A stretch of DNA of 64,000 bases from Christensenellaceae bacterium (GTDB lineage: Bacteria; Bacillota; Clostridia; Christensenellales; Christensenellaceae): assembly GCA_022846035.1 (NCBI GenBank), contig AP025580.1, positions 744,001-808,000 of the forward strand. The letters are read 5' to 3'. The notes beneath the pieces are model-generated. The model had not been told where the DNA came from, did no database searches, and was given only the letters and a program-made list of their open reading frames with translations. Below, in pieces: positions 35,127 through 46,441 of this stretch (position 1 is the first letter of the stretch; the number at the start of each line of letters is the position of its first letter). Both the position numbers and the translations under genes were made by a program.

Positions 35127-35207
35127 GCGCGCGAATGCGCCCCCTTTTGGTCAGGGAGCCGGATTTTTCCCTGGCGGCCACGGCAGGCCGCGGGTGGAAC
35201 GTTTTTT

Positions 35208-35236
35208 ATTATACCATGTACGAAAGCCGATGTAAA
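35208..35236 (-). promoter_or_regulatory. Promoter of tRNA-Ala
   Basis: On the minus strand TTTACA, 17-base spacer, TATAAT. It overlaps the region just behind the flippase stop, so the tRNA is expressed independently. Confidence 0.8.
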
Positions 35237-35240
35237 TATA

Positions 35241-36521
35241 TTACTGCGCGCCTAAGAGATCCATTTTGCGCGATTCCTTTTTATAGCAGACGATAAAAAT
35301 GATAAAGAACAGCAGCGCGAGTACGGCCATCGAAATCAGGAAAGCGGCCGACGCGCCCATCAGGCCATAGGACGAAACGAGGATATTGGAAATAACGAGC
35401 GCCAATACAAGCGTCGCGCCATAGCCGACGACGAGCAGCTTTTGCTTGCGCAGTACGGTAATGCCGTAGAACATCAGCGTCACGACCGCGTTGCACCCGC
35501 CGCCCAGCACAAGGATCAAAAGCTCGGCGCGGTAAGAAGAAAGGTCTATGCCATAGAACCAGGACAGGATGGGAACGCCAAAGAAGTAACCGACGGCCAC
35601 GCCCGCGATGGTAAGGCAAACGATGGCGGCCAGCAGTTTGCCGATGATTCGCGTAAGCCTGCTGCGGTCATGGTCGGCCCACGCCTGCGCCATGGGGGTG
35701 ACCATCGGCCGGAAAATGAACGTACTGAACAAATTGATGACAAACGAGGGCATGAACAGGTAGCCGAAGTATGCCTGGTAGTCGTTGTTTTCAAACGACA
35801 GATACGTATCGATCGCGTATTTGGGCGCGTTGTTGATGTATACCAGCATAAACGAGCCCAAAAACATGGGCAGGCATACCCATAAAAGCGTGAATACCGC
35901 TTTTTTGTTCCAATGGAAAGCGCCGCCGTAAAAATGACGGAAGATCGTGAGGTTGAAAAGCATGAAACCGGCGGCCGCCGCGATGATCGCGGCAACGCAC
36001 GAGCCTATGAGGGAACGGGTCGCGAGCAGCACGATGACGAACGCGGCCGTGGAAAGCAGCACGCGCAGCGAAAGCGAACGTCCCGCGACGTCGAGCCGGC
36101 CCTGCTGCTGGTAGAGGCCGTGGAATACGTCTTCCAAAGCGTCGAACACCTTATAGATACACAAAAGCAGCATCACGGCGGCTTTTTCATGCGTATAACC
36201 GCCCGCGAAAACAAAGAAAAAGCTGGCGGCAACCATAGCCGCGACCGTCACAAAGCGCGACATCAGGTAGTCGCTGAAAGAATAAACGCCCTTGACGTCC
36301 GTCGCCTGGAAAGCGCGCATCTCGTAAAAGCCGATGGTGAGCATCATGAGGGCGGTGGAATTGGCGAGCGTAAAAATCCCCGCGTCGTTCGCCCCCAAAA
36401 CGCGCGTCACCACAAAAAGCAATATGACGGACGCGAGCGCGTTTGCCATACTGCCGATGATATTCCAAAGGTAAATCTTCCGTTCCAGATTGTCGGTATT
36501 GCCTAGTAATAACCTGTTCAT
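35241..36521 (-). CDS. Polysaccharide flippase-like membrane protein (MOP/PST superfamily)
   Basis: This encodes 426 residues with about 12 membrane spans evenly distributed and short loops. The start (NLERKIYLWNIIGSMANALASVILLFVV) is typical of Wzx/MATE-like lipid-linked oligosaccharide flippases. No glycosyltransferase genes surround it, so its substrate is unknown; it could move a teichoic-acid or capsule precursor. It is transcribed from a divergent region shared with the ABC transporter. Confidence 0.8.
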   Translation of the reverse strand: MNRLLLGNTDNLERKIYLWNIIGSMANALASVILLFVVTRVLGANDAGIFTLANSTALMMLTIGFYEMRAFQATDVKGVYSFSDYLMSRFVTVAAMVAASFFFVFAGGYTHEKAAVMLLLCIYKVFDALEDVFHGLYQQQGRLDVAGRSLSLRVLLSTAAFVIVLLATRSLIGSCVAAIIAAAAGFMLFNLTIFRHFYGGAFHWNKKAVFTLLWVCLPMFLGSFMLVYINNAPKYAIDTYLSFENNDYQAYFGYLFMPSFVINLFSTFIFRPMVTPMAQAWADHDRSRLTRIIGKLLAAIVCLTIAGVAVGYFFGVPILSWFYGIDLSSYRAELLILVLGGGCNAVVTLMFYGITVLRKQKLLVVGYGATLVLALVISNILVSSYGLMGASAAFLISMAVLALLFFIIFIVCYKKESRKMDLLGAQ

Positions 36522-36734
36522 ATAGGGTCATTATAGCATTTTAGGTAACGGCAAACAACACTTAATGAACACAGCGCGTTTATACGGCCGCAAATGCGTC
36601 TATATAAGGAATTGTTCAAACTCAATTCATATTGGGAGATTATGATATATAAGTTAAATGGAATTTTACTGGCGGCAGTGTGCCGGAAGTGATATGATGA
36701 GTAAGGAAAAAAGAGGCTTCTTAGGAGAGTGCAT

Positions 36735-37439
36735 ATGCAAAGCTTTGTAACGGCACAGGGAATTTACAAAAGATACTGCATGGGCGAGGTAACCATTACT
36801 GCCTCGGACGGCGTTGATTTTACCATAGAAAAAGGCGATTTTTGTGTGATCGTAGGCTCTTCGGGCGCGGGGAAAACGACCATGCTCAACATCTTAGGGG
36901 GCATGGATACGTGCGACGAGGGTCTTCTTTTAGTGGACGGCAACAGGGTGAGCGAATACAATTCGCGCCAATTGACGGAATACAGGCGTTATGACATCGG
37001 GTTCGTGTTCCAGTTTTACAACCTGGTGCAGAACTTAACGGCCAAGGAAAACGTGGAGCTGGCGACGCAGATCTGCCCAAACCCGCGCGACGCGCAGGAA
37101 GTGCTGCGCGAGGTCGGCCTTGCGCACAGGCTGGATAATTTTCCGGCGCAGCTTTCGGGCGGGGAGCAGCAGCGCGTTTCCATTGCGCGCGCTCTCGCGA
37201 AAAACCCCAAGCTTTTGCTGTGCGACGAGCCTACGGGCGCGCTCGATTCGGAGACGGGCAAAACGATCTTAAAGCTTTTGCAGGATACCTGCCGTGAAAA
37301 GAACATGACGGTGGTGGTAGTCACGCACAACCACGCGATCACGCCCATGGCGGACCGTATCATCAAAATGAAAAACAGTAAGGTGAAGGAGGTCATACTA
37401 AACGACCATCCGACGCCGGTGGAAGAGATAGAGTGGTAA
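36735..37439 (+). CDS. ABC transporter ATP-binding protein (MacB/LolD-like)
   Basis: This encodes 234 residues from ATG 36735, seven bases behind AGGAG; a GTG six bases earlier is too close to it. Walker A GSSGAGKTTM, Q-loop FVFQFYNLV, signature LSGGEQQRV, Walker B LLLCDEPTGALD and His switch VTHNH are all intact. It pairs with the permease four bases downstream to form a mechanotransmission-type exporter. Confidence 0.95.
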   Translation: MQSFVTAQGIYKRYCMGEVTITASDGVDFTIEKGDFCVIVGSSGAGKTTMLNILGGMDTCDEGLLLVDGNRVSEYNSRQLTEYRRYDIGFVFQFYNLVQNLTAKENVELATQICPNPRDAQEVLREVGLAHRLDNFPAQLSGGEQQRVSIARALAKNPKLLLCDEPTGALDSETGKTILKLLQDTCREKNMTVVVVTHNHAITPMADRIIKMKNSKVKEVILNDHPTPVEEIEW

Positions 37440-37443
37440 ACGG

Positions 37444-40400
37444 ATGAAACGACATATGCTTGTAAAAGAAGCGGTGCGCGAAATATGGAAAAGCCGCAAT
37501 CGTTTCTTTTCTATTTTAGGGATCGTCGCGCTGGGCGTCGGGTTTTTTGCCGGCGTCAAGGCGAGCTGCCCCGACATGAAGCTGACGATGAAGCAGTATT
37601 ACGAGGATACTGCCCTTAGCGATCTTCATCTTGTTTCCACATACGGTTTTAATGATAACGATTTAAAGGCGATCGAAGAGGTCTCGGGCGTAAGGGAAAT
37701 GATGAGCGCATATTCGGTCGACACGTTTGTGGATTCGGGCGAGCGCGCGGATACCATCGTAAAAGTGCTGTCCATTAAAACGTCAGGGGCAGGCGAGGAT
37801 GAAAACGAGCTTAATAAGCCTGTGCTCAAAGAAGGCAGGCTGCCTGAAAAAGCGGGCGAATGCGTGGTGGAAAAGAACATCCATTCGCCGGAAAATTTTG
37901 AAATCGGGCAGACGGTCAGGCTGCTGGCAGGCAAAGAGGACGAAAATCTTTTTGATACGCTCAAGGTGGACGAATTCACCATCGTAGGGATCGTGGAATC
38001 GTCTTCTTTTATTTCCTTTGACCGTGGCAAGGCGCAGATCGGCGATGGGGAAATCGATTGTTTCATGATGATTCCAGAGCAGGATTTTGTATTGGACGTG
38101 TATACGGACGTATACCTGACGATGACGGACACTGCGGGGAAAGACCCTTTCGAGCAGCCGTACAAGGACGCGGTGGCCGGTGCGGTGGCAACCTTTGAAA
38201 AAGTCGCGGAGCAGCGCGAGGAAGCGCGCGAGGGCGAGATCGTAAACGAAGCGCGGGAGAAGATCGACGACGGAAAAAAGGAATTAGCGGACGGAAAACA
38301 AACGCAGCAAACGGAGCTTGCGGACGCGCAAAAGAAAATAGACGACGCGCAAAAAGAGCTGGCGGACGCTCAGGCGGCCTTGGATGAAAAGCGGAACGAA
38401 TACGATACGCAGATCGCAAAGGCGCAGCAAGAGCTTGACGATGCGCGCTCGCAGACGGCGGAGGGGAACCGTCAATACCAGGACGGCCGGAGGCAATATG
38501 AAGACGGCCGGAGGCAATACAAAGACGGGCTCGCGCAGTTTGAGACGCAAAAGCAGGCGGCGGAGCAGCAGCTCGCGGATTTAAGGAAGCAGGCGGCGGA
38601 TTTGCGGGCGCAAATCGACGACGGCCAGGCGCGCATCGATGAGGGACGTGCGCTCATCTCCGGCGTCAACGGTGTGGTCACGGGCTTTGAAAACCGGTTC
38701 GTGCCGGACTTATCTTACCTGCCGGCAGACGTTGCCGCCGTGATCGACGCTTCTTCCGCGCTGGACGCGCTGCTGCCGTCGGGAACGCTGCCCAGTGGCG
38801 TAAGCGTCAAAACGCTGCTGCAAAGCTATGTGACGCTCGATCCGTCAGATGGCGCGCAGGCGGCGCAAAAGTCGGCCATCGGCTCGCAGCTCGGCAGTAT
38901 CACGGCAGGGGCGGGGGGCGCGCTCGACGATCTGGACGCGCAGCTCGCGCCCGCCAAAGACGGGCTCGCGCAGCTTGAGGCGGGTATCAGCGACGGAGAA
39001 GCTAAGCTGGCGTCCGCGGAAAAGCAATTGGCGGACAGCAAGCAGCAGCTTGACGACGCCAAAAAGACGCTGGATGATTCGCGCGCGCAATTAGACGCGG
39101 CGGAGGCGCAGATCGCCTCCGGACAGGCGGAGCTTGACAGGCAGAAAGCTTCGGGCGCGCGGCAGCTTGCGGACGCGCAGAAAAAGCTTGACGACGGGCA
39201 GCAGGAACTGAATGACGCCCGCAGGGAATATGAGGAGGGCAAGGCGGAATCCGAGCGGGAAATCGCGGACGCCCAAGCGAAGCTTGACGACGCGGAGCAA
39301 AAGCTCGCGGACGTGAAAAAGCCAGTCTGGTATGTTTGGGACAGAAGCAACAACCCGGGCTACTCCAGCTATCAGGACGACGCGGAAAAGGTGGACGCGA
39401 TCGCCTCGGTATTTCCATTGTTCTTTATTCTGGTGGCGGCGCTCGTCTGCTTCACGACCATGACGCGCATGGTGGAGGAGCAGCGCACGCAGATCGGCAC
39501 GTTAAAGGCGCTGGGGTATTCCAGCCGGACGATTATGGCAAAATACCTGTGGTACGCCATCACGGCGAGCGTACTCGGCAGTATCATAGGGCTTACGATC
39601 GGCTTTACGCTGTTTCCTAAAGTAGTGATCGATGCCTACCATTTGCGCTATTTTATGCCCGATGGCTTAACGCCTTTCCACTGGGATTACGCTTTTTGGT
39701 GCACGGCCGTATCCATCGCGGTAACGGGCTTTTCCGCATGGGCGGCAGGGTATAAGGTGCTGCGGGAACAACCGGCGCAGCTCATGCGTCCCAAGGCGCC
39801 GCCGGGCGGCAAACGCGTGCTGCTCGAAAAATGGACGTGGCTGTGGAACAAGCTTACCTTTACGCATAAGGTAACGATGCGCAATATCTTCCGCTACAAA
39901 AACCGCGTGCTGATGACGGTCATCGGTATCGCCGGATGTACGGCGCTTATGCTCACGGGCTTCGGATTGCAGTATTCCATCGGTTCGATCGTAAATAAGC
40001 AGTTCAACGAGATTTCCGTATACGACGCGCTCGGGTCTTTGGATGACGAAACGACGGCGGACGACCTTTCCGCTATTCAGCAAAAAGTCGCGGATACGCC
40101 GGGCGTGAAAGACGAAATGCTGCTTTATTACAAAGGGCTTGACGTTTTTGACGCGAACGGGAAAAAGGTGAGCGCCACCGCGTTTGTGCCGGAAGAACCG
40201 GAGGAGATCAGCAACTACGTCACATTGCGTACGCGCGAGGATAAACAGCCGCTTACGCTCACGGACGACGGGGCGGTCATCAATGAAAAGCTCTCAAAGC
40301 TGCTCGGGCTGAAAGTGGGCGATACGTTCAAAATAACGGATGCGGACGGTAACAGCGCGCAGGCAAAGGTAAGCGGCATTACGGAAAACTACGCGATGAA

Positions 40401-40995
40401 CTACGTCTACATGACGCCGGATTATTACGCGCGGCTTTTTGGCAGCAAGCCGCAGAGCAATATGTTCGCGATGGATATGGAGCAGGGAACGGACCTTTCC
40501 GCGCTTTCGCAAACGCTGCTTACGTACGACCATGTGCAAGGGCTTTCATACGCGAGCGATACGACGGAGCAGTTCGCGGACATGGTGGACAGTATGAACA
40601 GTATCATGCTGGTAATCATCATCTCGGCGGGTCTGCTGGCCTTTATCGTCATGTACAACCTCGTCAATATCAACGTGACGGAGCGCATGCGCGAGCTTGC
40701 GACCATCAAGGTGCTCGGTTTTTACGATGGAGAGGTATCCGCCTATATCTACCGCGAGAACAATATTTCGGCGGTAATCGGCATGGCGGTGGGTTTGGTG
40801 CTGGGCATATTCTTAGAGAAATTCGTCGTCAGTACGGCGGAGGTAGACATCGTCATGTTCGCGCCCGAAATCCCGTGGACGGCTTTCGTATATGCGGGCG
40901 CGCTCACGCTGTCCTTTGCTTTCATTGTGAATTTCGTGCTGCACTTTAAGCTGAAAAAGATCGACATGGTGGAATCCATGAAATCGATCGAATGA
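37444..40995 (+). CDS. FtsX/MacB-type ABC permease with very long extracellular coiled coil
   Basis: This encodes 1183 residues. It has a first membrane span near residues 20-38, an extracellular MacB-like core domain, then a coiled-coil insertion from about residue 255 to 630 built on repeats such as ADAQKKIDDAQKELADAQAA and LDDGQQELNDARREYEEGKA. Three membrane spans follow (about 655-780) and a second permease half with FtsX folds ending in four more spans. The two halves match the duplicated type VII exporter permeases of Firmicutes. The substrate is unknown; lipids or peptides are candidates. Confidence 0.85.
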   Translation: MKRHMLVKEAVREIWKSRNRFFSILGIVALGVGFFAGVKASCPDMKLTMKQYYEDTALSDLHLVSTYGFNDNDLKAIEEVSGVREMMSAYSVDTFVDSGERADTIVKVLSIKTSGAGEDENELNKPVLKEGRLPEKAGECVVEKNIHSPENFEIGQTVRLLAGKEDENLFDTLKVDEFTIVGIVESSSFISFDRGKAQIGDGEIDCFMMIPEQDFVLDVYTDVYLTMTDTAGKDPFEQPYKDAVAGAVATFEKVAEQREEAREGEIVNEAREKIDDGKKELADGKQTQQTELADAQKKIDDAQKELADAQAALDEKRNEYDTQIAKAQQELDDARSQTAEGNRQYQDGRRQYEDGRRQYKDGLAQFETQKQAAEQQLADLRKQAADLRAQIDDGQARIDEGRALISGVNGVVTGFENRFVPDLSYLPADVAAVIDASSALDALLPSGTLPSGVSVKTLLQSYVTLDPSDGAQAAQKSAIGSQLGSITAGAGGALDDLDAQLAPAKDGLAQLEAGISDGEAKLASAEKQLADSKQQLDDAKKTLDDSRAQLDAAEAQIASGQAELDRQKASGARQLADAQKKLDDGQQELNDARREYEEGKAESEREIADAQAKLDDAEQKLADVKKPVWYVWDRSNNPGYSSYQDDAEKVDAIASVFPLFFILVAALVCFTTMTRMVEEQRTQIGTLKALGYSSRTIMAKYLWYAITASVLGSIIGLTIGFTLFPKVVIDAYHLRYFMPDGLTPFHWDYAFWCTAVSIAVTGFSAWAAGYKVLREQPAQLMRPKAPPGGKRVLLEKWTWLWNKLTFTHKVTMRNIFRYKNRVLMTVIGIAGCTALMLTGFGLQYSIGSIVNKQFNEISVYDALGSLDDETTADDLSAIQQKVADTPGVKDEMLLYYKGLDVFDANGKKVSATAFVPEEPEEISNYVTLRTREDKQPLTLTDDGAVINEKLSKLLGLKVGDTFKITDADGNSAQAKVSGITENYAMNYVYMTPDYYARLFGSKPQSNMFAMDMEQGTDLSALSQTLLTYDHVQGLSYASDTTEQFADMVDSMNSIMLVIIISAGLLAFIVMYNLVNINVTERMRELATIKVLGFYDGEVSAYIYRENNISAVIGMAVGLVLGIFLEKFVVSTAEVDIVMFAPEIPWTAFVYAGALTLSFAFIVNFVLHFKLKKIDMVESMKSIE

Positions 40996-41005
40996 TACGG
41001 AAACC

Positions 41006-41041
41006 AAAAGGACGCCGCTTCAATAAAGCAGCGTCCTTTTT
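41006..41041. terminator. Bidirectional terminator behind the ABC permease and Dabb gene
   Basis: AAAAGGACGC pairs with GCGTCCTTTT, with an inner GCTT/AAGC stem. Confidence 0.85.
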
Positions 41042-41044
41042 GCC

Positions 41045-41344
41045 TTAGTCAAGGTAATAATCCACGGCGACGCTTGCCTTTCGTACGCTGTGCATGTGTT
41101 TTTTGACCACGCTGACATGGTATGGATGCTGCTGGTAGGCTTCAAGCGCCGCTTCATCATCCAAAAGCACTTCTAAAATGAGGTCATAGGAACGCTCGGA
41201 ATGTAAAAAGTCGATCCCCACCTCGATGCCGCGCAAAAGCTCCACCTTGCCATCCATGGAAAGCAGTACATCCCTGGCCCGCTCGCAGTTTTTGGGCGAC
41301 GGGTCCTTTAATTTGAAACATACGATATGCTTGATCATGGGCAT
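41045..41344 (-). CDS. Dabb-family (stress-responsive alpha/beta barrel) protein
   Basis: This encodes 99 residues. It opens IKHIVCFKLKDPS and contains IEVGIDFLHSERSYDLILEV and HPYHVSVVKKHMHSVRKASV, the typical dimeric alpha/beta barrel pattern with conserved histidines. Members have diverse or unknown activities. It stands alone, convergent with the ABC permease; GGAGGACAT precedes the start. Confidence 0.85.
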   Translation of the reverse strand: MPMIKHIVCFKLKDPSPKNCERARDVLLSMDGKVELLRGIEVGIDFLHSERSYDLILEVLLDDEAALEAYQQHPYHVSVVKKHMHSVRKASVAVDYYLD

Positions 41345-41469
41345 GTCCTCCGTTATCTGTTTTTTCCCTTATTGCTATTGTACCATAAAAGGCCTTTTGC
41401 GCGGCTGTTTTTATACGGCGGTTTTCTTTGGGGGAAATAGGATGATTTAATCATTTTTGGCAAAAAATA

Positions 41470-41478
41470 TGGTATAAT
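41470..41478 (+). promoter_or_regulatory. Extended -10 promoter upstream of uvrB
   Basis: TGGTATAAT ends at 41478, 54 bases ahead of the uvrB ATG. No good -35 and no GAAC-N4-GTTC LexA box is visible nearby. Confidence 0.55.
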
Positions 41479-41531
41479 ATAAGATACTGTTTTTTTATGG
41501 AGACAAAGCGGAGCAGGATAAGCGAGGTAGT

Positions 41532-43496
41532 ATGAACAAGTTTGAATTGCATTCCAAATACGCGCCCGCCGGCGACCAGCCAAAGGCGATCGACGAGCTG
41601 GTGCGCGGAATAGAAGACAAAAAGCGCGCGCAGGTACTTTTGGGCGTTACGGGCAGCGGGAAAACGTTTACCATGGCAAACGTCATCGCGCGTACGCAGC
41701 GGCCCGCGCTGATTTTGGCGCACAACAAGACGCTCGCGGCGCAGCTGGCGAGCGAGTTTCGGGAATTCTTCCCCAACAACGCGGTGGAATTTTTTGTTAG
41801 TTATTATGATTATTATCAGCCGGAGGCTTATGTGCCAGGGCGCGACCTGTATATCGAAAAGGATTCGAGCGTCAACGACGAAATAGACAAGATGCGCCAT
41901 TCGGCAACGTCCGCGCTTTTGGAGCGCAAGGATGTGATCGTGATCGCGAGCGTATCGTGTATCTATTCCATCGGCGCACCTGAGGACTACGGGAACCTCG
42001 CGGTAGCGCTGCGGGAGGGGATGGAATATCCGCGCGAAAATTTGCTTGAGAAGCTGGTGTCCATCAATTATACGAGAAACGATACCGATATGTCGCGCGG
42101 CACGTTCCGCGTACGCGGCGAGGTGGTGGAGATATTCCCCATGGGTACGAGCGAGCGCGCGGTGCGCGTGGAATATTTCGGCGACGAGATCGAGCAGATC
42201 TCGGAGATCGACGCGCTCACGGGCAAAAAGCTCACCAAAGAAAAATACGTCATCATCTTTCCCGCGTCACATTACGCGATGGAGCACGAAAAGGTGCTCG
42301 CGCACATTCCCGACATCAAAAAGGACATGCTTGCGCAGGTTAAGATGTTCAAGGAAGAGGGCAAGCTGCTGGAGGCGGAGCGTATCGCCCAGCGTACCAT
42401 GTACGACATGGAGATGCTAAAGGAGCTGGGGTATTGCTCGGGTATCGAAAACTATTCGCGCTATTTTGACGGCCGCAGGCCGGGCGAGCCGCCGTATACG
42501 CTGATGGACTATTTTCCGGACGATTATTTGCTGTTCGTGGACGAATCGCATGTAACGCTGCCGCAGGTGCGCGCCATGTACAACGGAGACCGCGCCCGCA
42601 AGCAGATGCTGGTGGATTACGGCTTCCGCCTGCCGTCCGCGTTTGACAACCGTCCGCTTCAGTTTGCGGAATTCAATGCGCGGATAAACCAGGCGATATA
42701 CGTGTCGGCAACGCCCGCGGAGTATGAACGGGATCTGGCGGACGGAAAAGTGGTGGAGCAGATCGTCCGTCCGACAGGGCTACTCGACCCTGCGATCGAG
42801 ATACGCAAAACGCAGGGGCAGCTTGACGACCTGTTAGGCGAGATCGGCGAGGTCGCCGAGCGGGGCAGGCGCGTGCTGGTGACGACGCTTACCAAGCGGC
42901 TGGCGGAGCGGCTGACGGAATATTATACGGAAATGGGGATCCGCGTCAAATATATGCACTCGGATATTGATACATTGGAGCGTATCGAGATCGTGCGCGG
43001 GCTGCGATTAGGGGAATTCGACGTACTGGTGGGTATTAATCTGCTGCGCGAGGGGCTGGACATACCGGAGATCGAGCTGGTGGCCATCCTCGACGCGGAC
43101 AAGGAAGGCTTTTTGCGCAACGAAACGTCGCTCATACAAACCATCGGGCGCGCCGCGCGTAACGCGCAGGGCCGCGTGATCCTGTACGCGGATACCATCA
43201 CGCGTTCCATCAAGGCGGCGGTAAGCGAGACGGAGCGCCGCCGCGCGTTGCAGAAAGAATATAACGAAAAGCACGGCATTACACCGACGTCCATCTCAAA
43301 AGAGGTGAGCGAGGCGCTTGCCATCTCGCAGAAAGCGGACGAGGAAGACGCGATCAAAAACCTCTCGCGGGAAGAGCGCGGCATGCGTATCGATATTCTG
43401 ACGCAGCAGATGAAGCAGGCGGCCGCGGAGCTGGAGTTCGAGGTTGCGGCCAAGCTGCGCGACATGATCGAGGAACTGCAAAAGAAGAAAAAATAA
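41532..43496 (+). CDS. uvrB: Excinuclease ABC subunit B
   Basis: This encodes 654 residues, the usual length. Walker [11 protein letters not shown], the beta-hairpin [20 protein letters not shown] used for damage verification, the helicase DESHVTLPQ box, motif [14 protein letters not shown] and the C-terminal UVR motif ([16 protein letters not shown]) that contacts UvrC are all intact. It receives damaged DNA from UvrA. uvrA follows 24 bases later. Confidence 0.97.
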   Translation: MNKFELHSKYAPAGDQPKAIDELVRGIEDKKRAQVLLGVTGSGKTFTMANVIARTQRPALILAHNKTLAAQLASEFREFFPNNAVEFFVSYYDYYQPEAYVPGRDLYIEKDSSVNDEIDKMRHSATSALLERKDVIVIASVSCIYSIGAPEDYGNLAVALREGMEYPRENLLEKLVSINYTRNDTDMSRGTFRVRGEVVEIFPMGTSERAVRVEYFGDEIEQISEIDALTGKKLTKEKYVIIFPASHYAMEHEKVLAHIPDIKKDMLAQVKMFKEEGKLLEAERIAQRTMYDMEMLKELGYCSGIENYSRYFDGRRPGEPPYTLMDYFPDDYLLFVDESHVTLPQVRAMYNGDRARKQMLVDYGFRLPSAFDNRPLQFAEFNARINQAIYVSATPAEYERDLADGKVVEQIVRPTGLLDPAIEIRKTQGQLDDLLGEIGEVAERGRRVLVTTLTKRLAERLTEYYTEMGIRVKYMHSDIDTLERIEIVRGLRLGEFDVLVGINLLREGLDIPEIELVAILDADKEGFLRNETSLIQTIGRAARNAQGRVILYADTITRSIKAAVSETERRRALQKEYNEKHGITPTSISKEVSEALAISQKADEEDAIKNLSREERGMRIDILTQQMKQAAAELEFEVAAKLRDMIEELQKKKK

Positions 43497-43520
43497 TTTT
43501 TATATATAAGAGGAGAAGAT

Positions 43521-46382
43521 ATGGACTACTTGCACATCAAGGGCGCGCGCGAGCATAACCTGAAGAACATCGACTTAACGCTCCCGCGCGACAAATTCAT
43601 CGTGATTACCGGCCTTTCGGGCAGTGGAAAATCGTCGCTCGCGTTCGATACCATCTACGCCGAGGGACAGAGGCGGTATGTGGAATCTCTCTCGTCGTAC
43701 GCGCGGCAGTTTTTGGGGCAGATGGAAAAACCGGATGTGGACCTGATCGAGGGACTTTCGCCCGCCATTTCCATCGACCAGAAAACGACCGCCCGCAACC
43801 CGCGTTCCACGGTGGGCACGGTCACGGAAATACACGACTACCTGCGCCTTTTATACGCGCGGGCAGGTGAGGTGTACTGCACCAAATGCGGCAAGAAAAT
43901 ATCCCGCCAGACGGTAGACCAGATGGTCGACCAGGTCATGAAAAATCCGGAGGGCTCTAAGCTGATGATCCTCGCGCCCGTGATCCGCGCGAAAAAAGGC
44001 GAACACAAAAAGGTGCTGGAGGATCTCGCCAGGGAGGGCTTCGTGCGCGCCTTAGTGGACGGACAGACGCGCGAACTGGACGAGGAAATTAAGCTTGAAA
44101 AACAGAAAAAACACACGATCGCGGCGGTCATCGACCGTATCATCGTAAAGCCGGACAGCGCGGGGCGCGTGACGGATTCCATTGAAACGGCACTGCGTAT
44201 GACGGGCGGACTGGTTATCGTCAAAAATATGGAGACCGGCGAAGAAAAGCTGATGAACGAGAATTTTGCCTGTGCGGACTGCGGCGTGAGCATCGAGGAA
44301 CTGACCCCGCGTATGTTTTCGTTCAACAGCCCGTTCGGCGCGTGTCCGCAGTGTACGGGGCTGGGCATGCTGCTGAAAATAGACCCTGACCTCATCGTAC
44401 CGGACAAGACCAAGACGCTGCGCGAGGGCGCGGTCAAGGCGTCGGGCTGGAATTTTGGCGCAGTGGGCACCATCGCCAAAAATTACCTCGACGCGATGAT
44501 GAAACGCTACAAGTTTGATATGGATACGCCGTACGAGGATTTGCCGGACGAGGTGAAACACGCGCTTTTATATGGCACGAACGGTGAAAAGCTGCGCGTG
44601 GAATACGACGGCATGGGCGGCGCGGGCTATTACAACGCCGCTTTCGAGGGTATCGTGCCCAATTTGGAGCGCCGCTACCAGGAGACGACGTCCGAATACA
44701 TGAAAGGCGAGATCGAAAGCTATATGGTGGAAACGCCGTGTCCCGTGTGTCACGGGCAGCGTTATAAGCCGGAAACGCTTGCCGTTAAAATCGGAGACAA
44801 AAATATCGCGGAGCTTTCGGATATGTCCATCCGCGCAGCGCGCGAATATATCAATCATGTGAAGCTGGACAACAAACAGAAAATGATCGCGCAGCGCGTG
44901 ATGAAAGAATTAAACGCGCGCTTCGACTTTTTGATCAACGTGGGGCTTGACTACCTGACGCTGTCGCGCGCGGCGGGAACGCTCTCAGGCGGCGAAGCGC
45001 AGCGTATCCGGCTCGCGACGCAGATCGGAAGCGGACTGATGGGCGTGCTTTACATTCTGGATGAGCCGAGCATCGGACTGCACCAAAAGGACAACGACAA
45101 GCTTTTAAAAACCCTGAAAGGGCTGCGCGACCTTGGAAATACGCTGATCGTGGTCGAGCATGACGAGGAAACAATGCTAAACGCGGATTACATCGTGGAT
45201 ATTGGGCCGGGCGCGGGCGCGCACGGCGGCAAGGTCGTCGCGCAGGGTACGCCCAGGCAGATCATGGAAAACAAGAAGAGTATCACCGGCCAATACCTGT
45301 CGGGGGAAAGGCTCATCCGCATTCCCGCAAAGGTGCGAAAGCCCAAGCAGTGGATCACAGTCAAAGGCGCGCGGGAAAATAATCTGCGCGACATCGACGT
45401 AGCTTTCCCCACGGGCGTGATCACGGTGGTGACGGGCGTGTCGGGAAGCGGCAAGAGCACGCTTGTGAACCATATCCTGAAAAAAGCCTCCATGCAGAAG
45501 TTTTACCATTCCAAGGACAGGCCGGGCAAGCATAAGGCCATCGAGGGCCTTGAATATGTGGATAAGGTCGTGGACATCGACCAGTCGCCCATCGGGCGCA
45601 CGCCGCGTTCCAATCCGGCGACGTATACGGGTATGTTCGACATGATCCGCGATCTTTTTGCCATGACGCAGGACGCCAAGGCGCGCGGTTACCAGAAAGG
45701 CCGTTTTTCTTTCAACGTCAAGGGCGGACGCTGCGAGGCGTGCAGGGGCGACGGAATCATCAAGATCGAGATGCATTTTTTGCCGGACGTATACGTGCCG
45801 TGCGAGGTGTGCAAGGGACAGCGATACAACCGTGAGACGCTGGAGGTGCGCTATAAGGGCAAGAATATTTTCGAAGTGCTGGACATGACGGTAGAGGAAG
45901 CGTACAAGTTCTTTGAAAACATCCCGCGTATCGCAAGCAAGCTTAAAGTGCTGATGGACGTGGGCCTTTCGTATATCAGGCTGGGGCAGCCCTCGACGAC
46001 GCTGTCGGGCGGCGAGGCGCAGCGCGTCAAGCTGGCGACACACCTTTCCAAAAAGCAGACGGGCAATACGCTGTTCATCCTCGACGAGCCAACGACAGGC
46101 CTGCACATGGACGACGTCAAAAAACTGGTTAAGGTCTTAAACCGCCTGGCGGACAAGGGAAACACGGTGGTGGTCATCGAGCATAACCTTGACGTGATCA
46201 AGAGCGCGGACTACATCATCGACATGGGGCCGGACGGCGGCGACAAGGGCGGAATGGTGATCGCCAAGGGTACGCCCAAAGAGGTCGCGGCGAATAAAAA
46301 AAGCTATACGGGGCAGTACTTAAAGCGTATTTTTGATAACGCCACCCCCGAGCACTATTTGCAGCCGAAAAAGAAAAAGTAA
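43521..46382 (+). CDS. uvrA: Excinuclease ABC subunit A
   Basis: This encodes 953 residues. Two ABC ATPase halves with Walker [10 protein letters not shown] and GVSGSGKST, two LSGGEAQR signatures, and zinc modules ([22 protein letters not shown] with CEVCKGQR) are complete. It scans DNA for bulky lesions and loads UvrB. uvrC is not in the window. Confidence 0.97.
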   Translation: MDYLHIKGAREHNLKNIDLTLPRDKFIVITGLSGSGKSSLAFDTIYAEGQRRYVESLSSYARQFLGQMEKPDVDLIEGLSPAISIDQKTTARNPRSTVGTVTEIHDYLRLLYARAGEVYCTKCGKKISRQTVDQMVDQVMKNPEGSKLMILAPVIRAKKGEHKKVLEDLAREGFVRALVDGQTRELDEEIKLEKQKKHTIAAVIDRIIVKPDSAGRVTDSIETALRMTGGLVIVKNMETGEEKLMNENFACADCGVSIEELTPRMFSFNSPFGACPQCTGLGMLLKIDPDLIVPDKTKTLREGAVKASGWNFGAVGTIAKNYLDAMMKRYKFDMDTPYEDLPDEVKHALLYGTNGEKLRVEYDGMGGAGYYNAAFEGIVPNLERRYQETTSEYMKGEIESYMVETPCPVCHGQRYKPETLAVKIGDKNIAELSDMSIRAAREYINHVKLDNKQKMIAQRVMKELNARFDFLINVGLDYLTLSRAAGTLSGGEAQRIRLATQIGSGLMGVLYILDEPSIGLHQKDNDKLLKTLKGLRDLGNTLIVVEHDEETMLNADYIVDIGPGAGAHGGKVVAQGTPRQIMENKKSITGQYLSGERLIRIPAKVRKPKQWITVKGARENNLRDIDVAFPTGVITVVTGVSGSGKSTLVNHILKKASMQKFYHSKDRPGKHKAIEGLEYVDKVVDIDQSPIGRTPRSNPATYTGMFDMIRDLFAMTQDAKARGYQKGRFSFNVKGGRCEACRGDGIIKIEMHFLPDVYVPCEVCKGQRYNRETLEVRYKGKNIFEVLDMTVEEAYKFFENIPRIASKLKVLMDVGLSYIRLGQPSTTLSGGEAQRVKLATHLSKKQTGNTLFILDEPTTGLHMDDVKKLVKVLNRLADKGNTVVVIEHNLDVIKSADYIIDMGPDGGDKGGMVIAKGTPKEVAANKKSYTGQYLKRIFDNATPEHYLQPKKKK

Positions 46383-46393
46383 AGCAGGACTAA

Positions 46394-46441
46394 AAAGCAG
46401 CGTTCCAAAAAAAGGGTCTTTCGCGGAACGCTGTTTTTTTT
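46394..46441. terminator. Bidirectional terminator between uvrA and hicB
   Basis: CAGCGTTCC (46398-46406) pairs perfectly with GGAACGCTG (46425-46433), with A-rich left and T-rich right flanks. Confidence 0.85.

Noticed and set aside
41345..41531. LexA box upstream of uvrB
   Set aside because: No GAAC-N4-GTTC-type palindrome is seen in the region.
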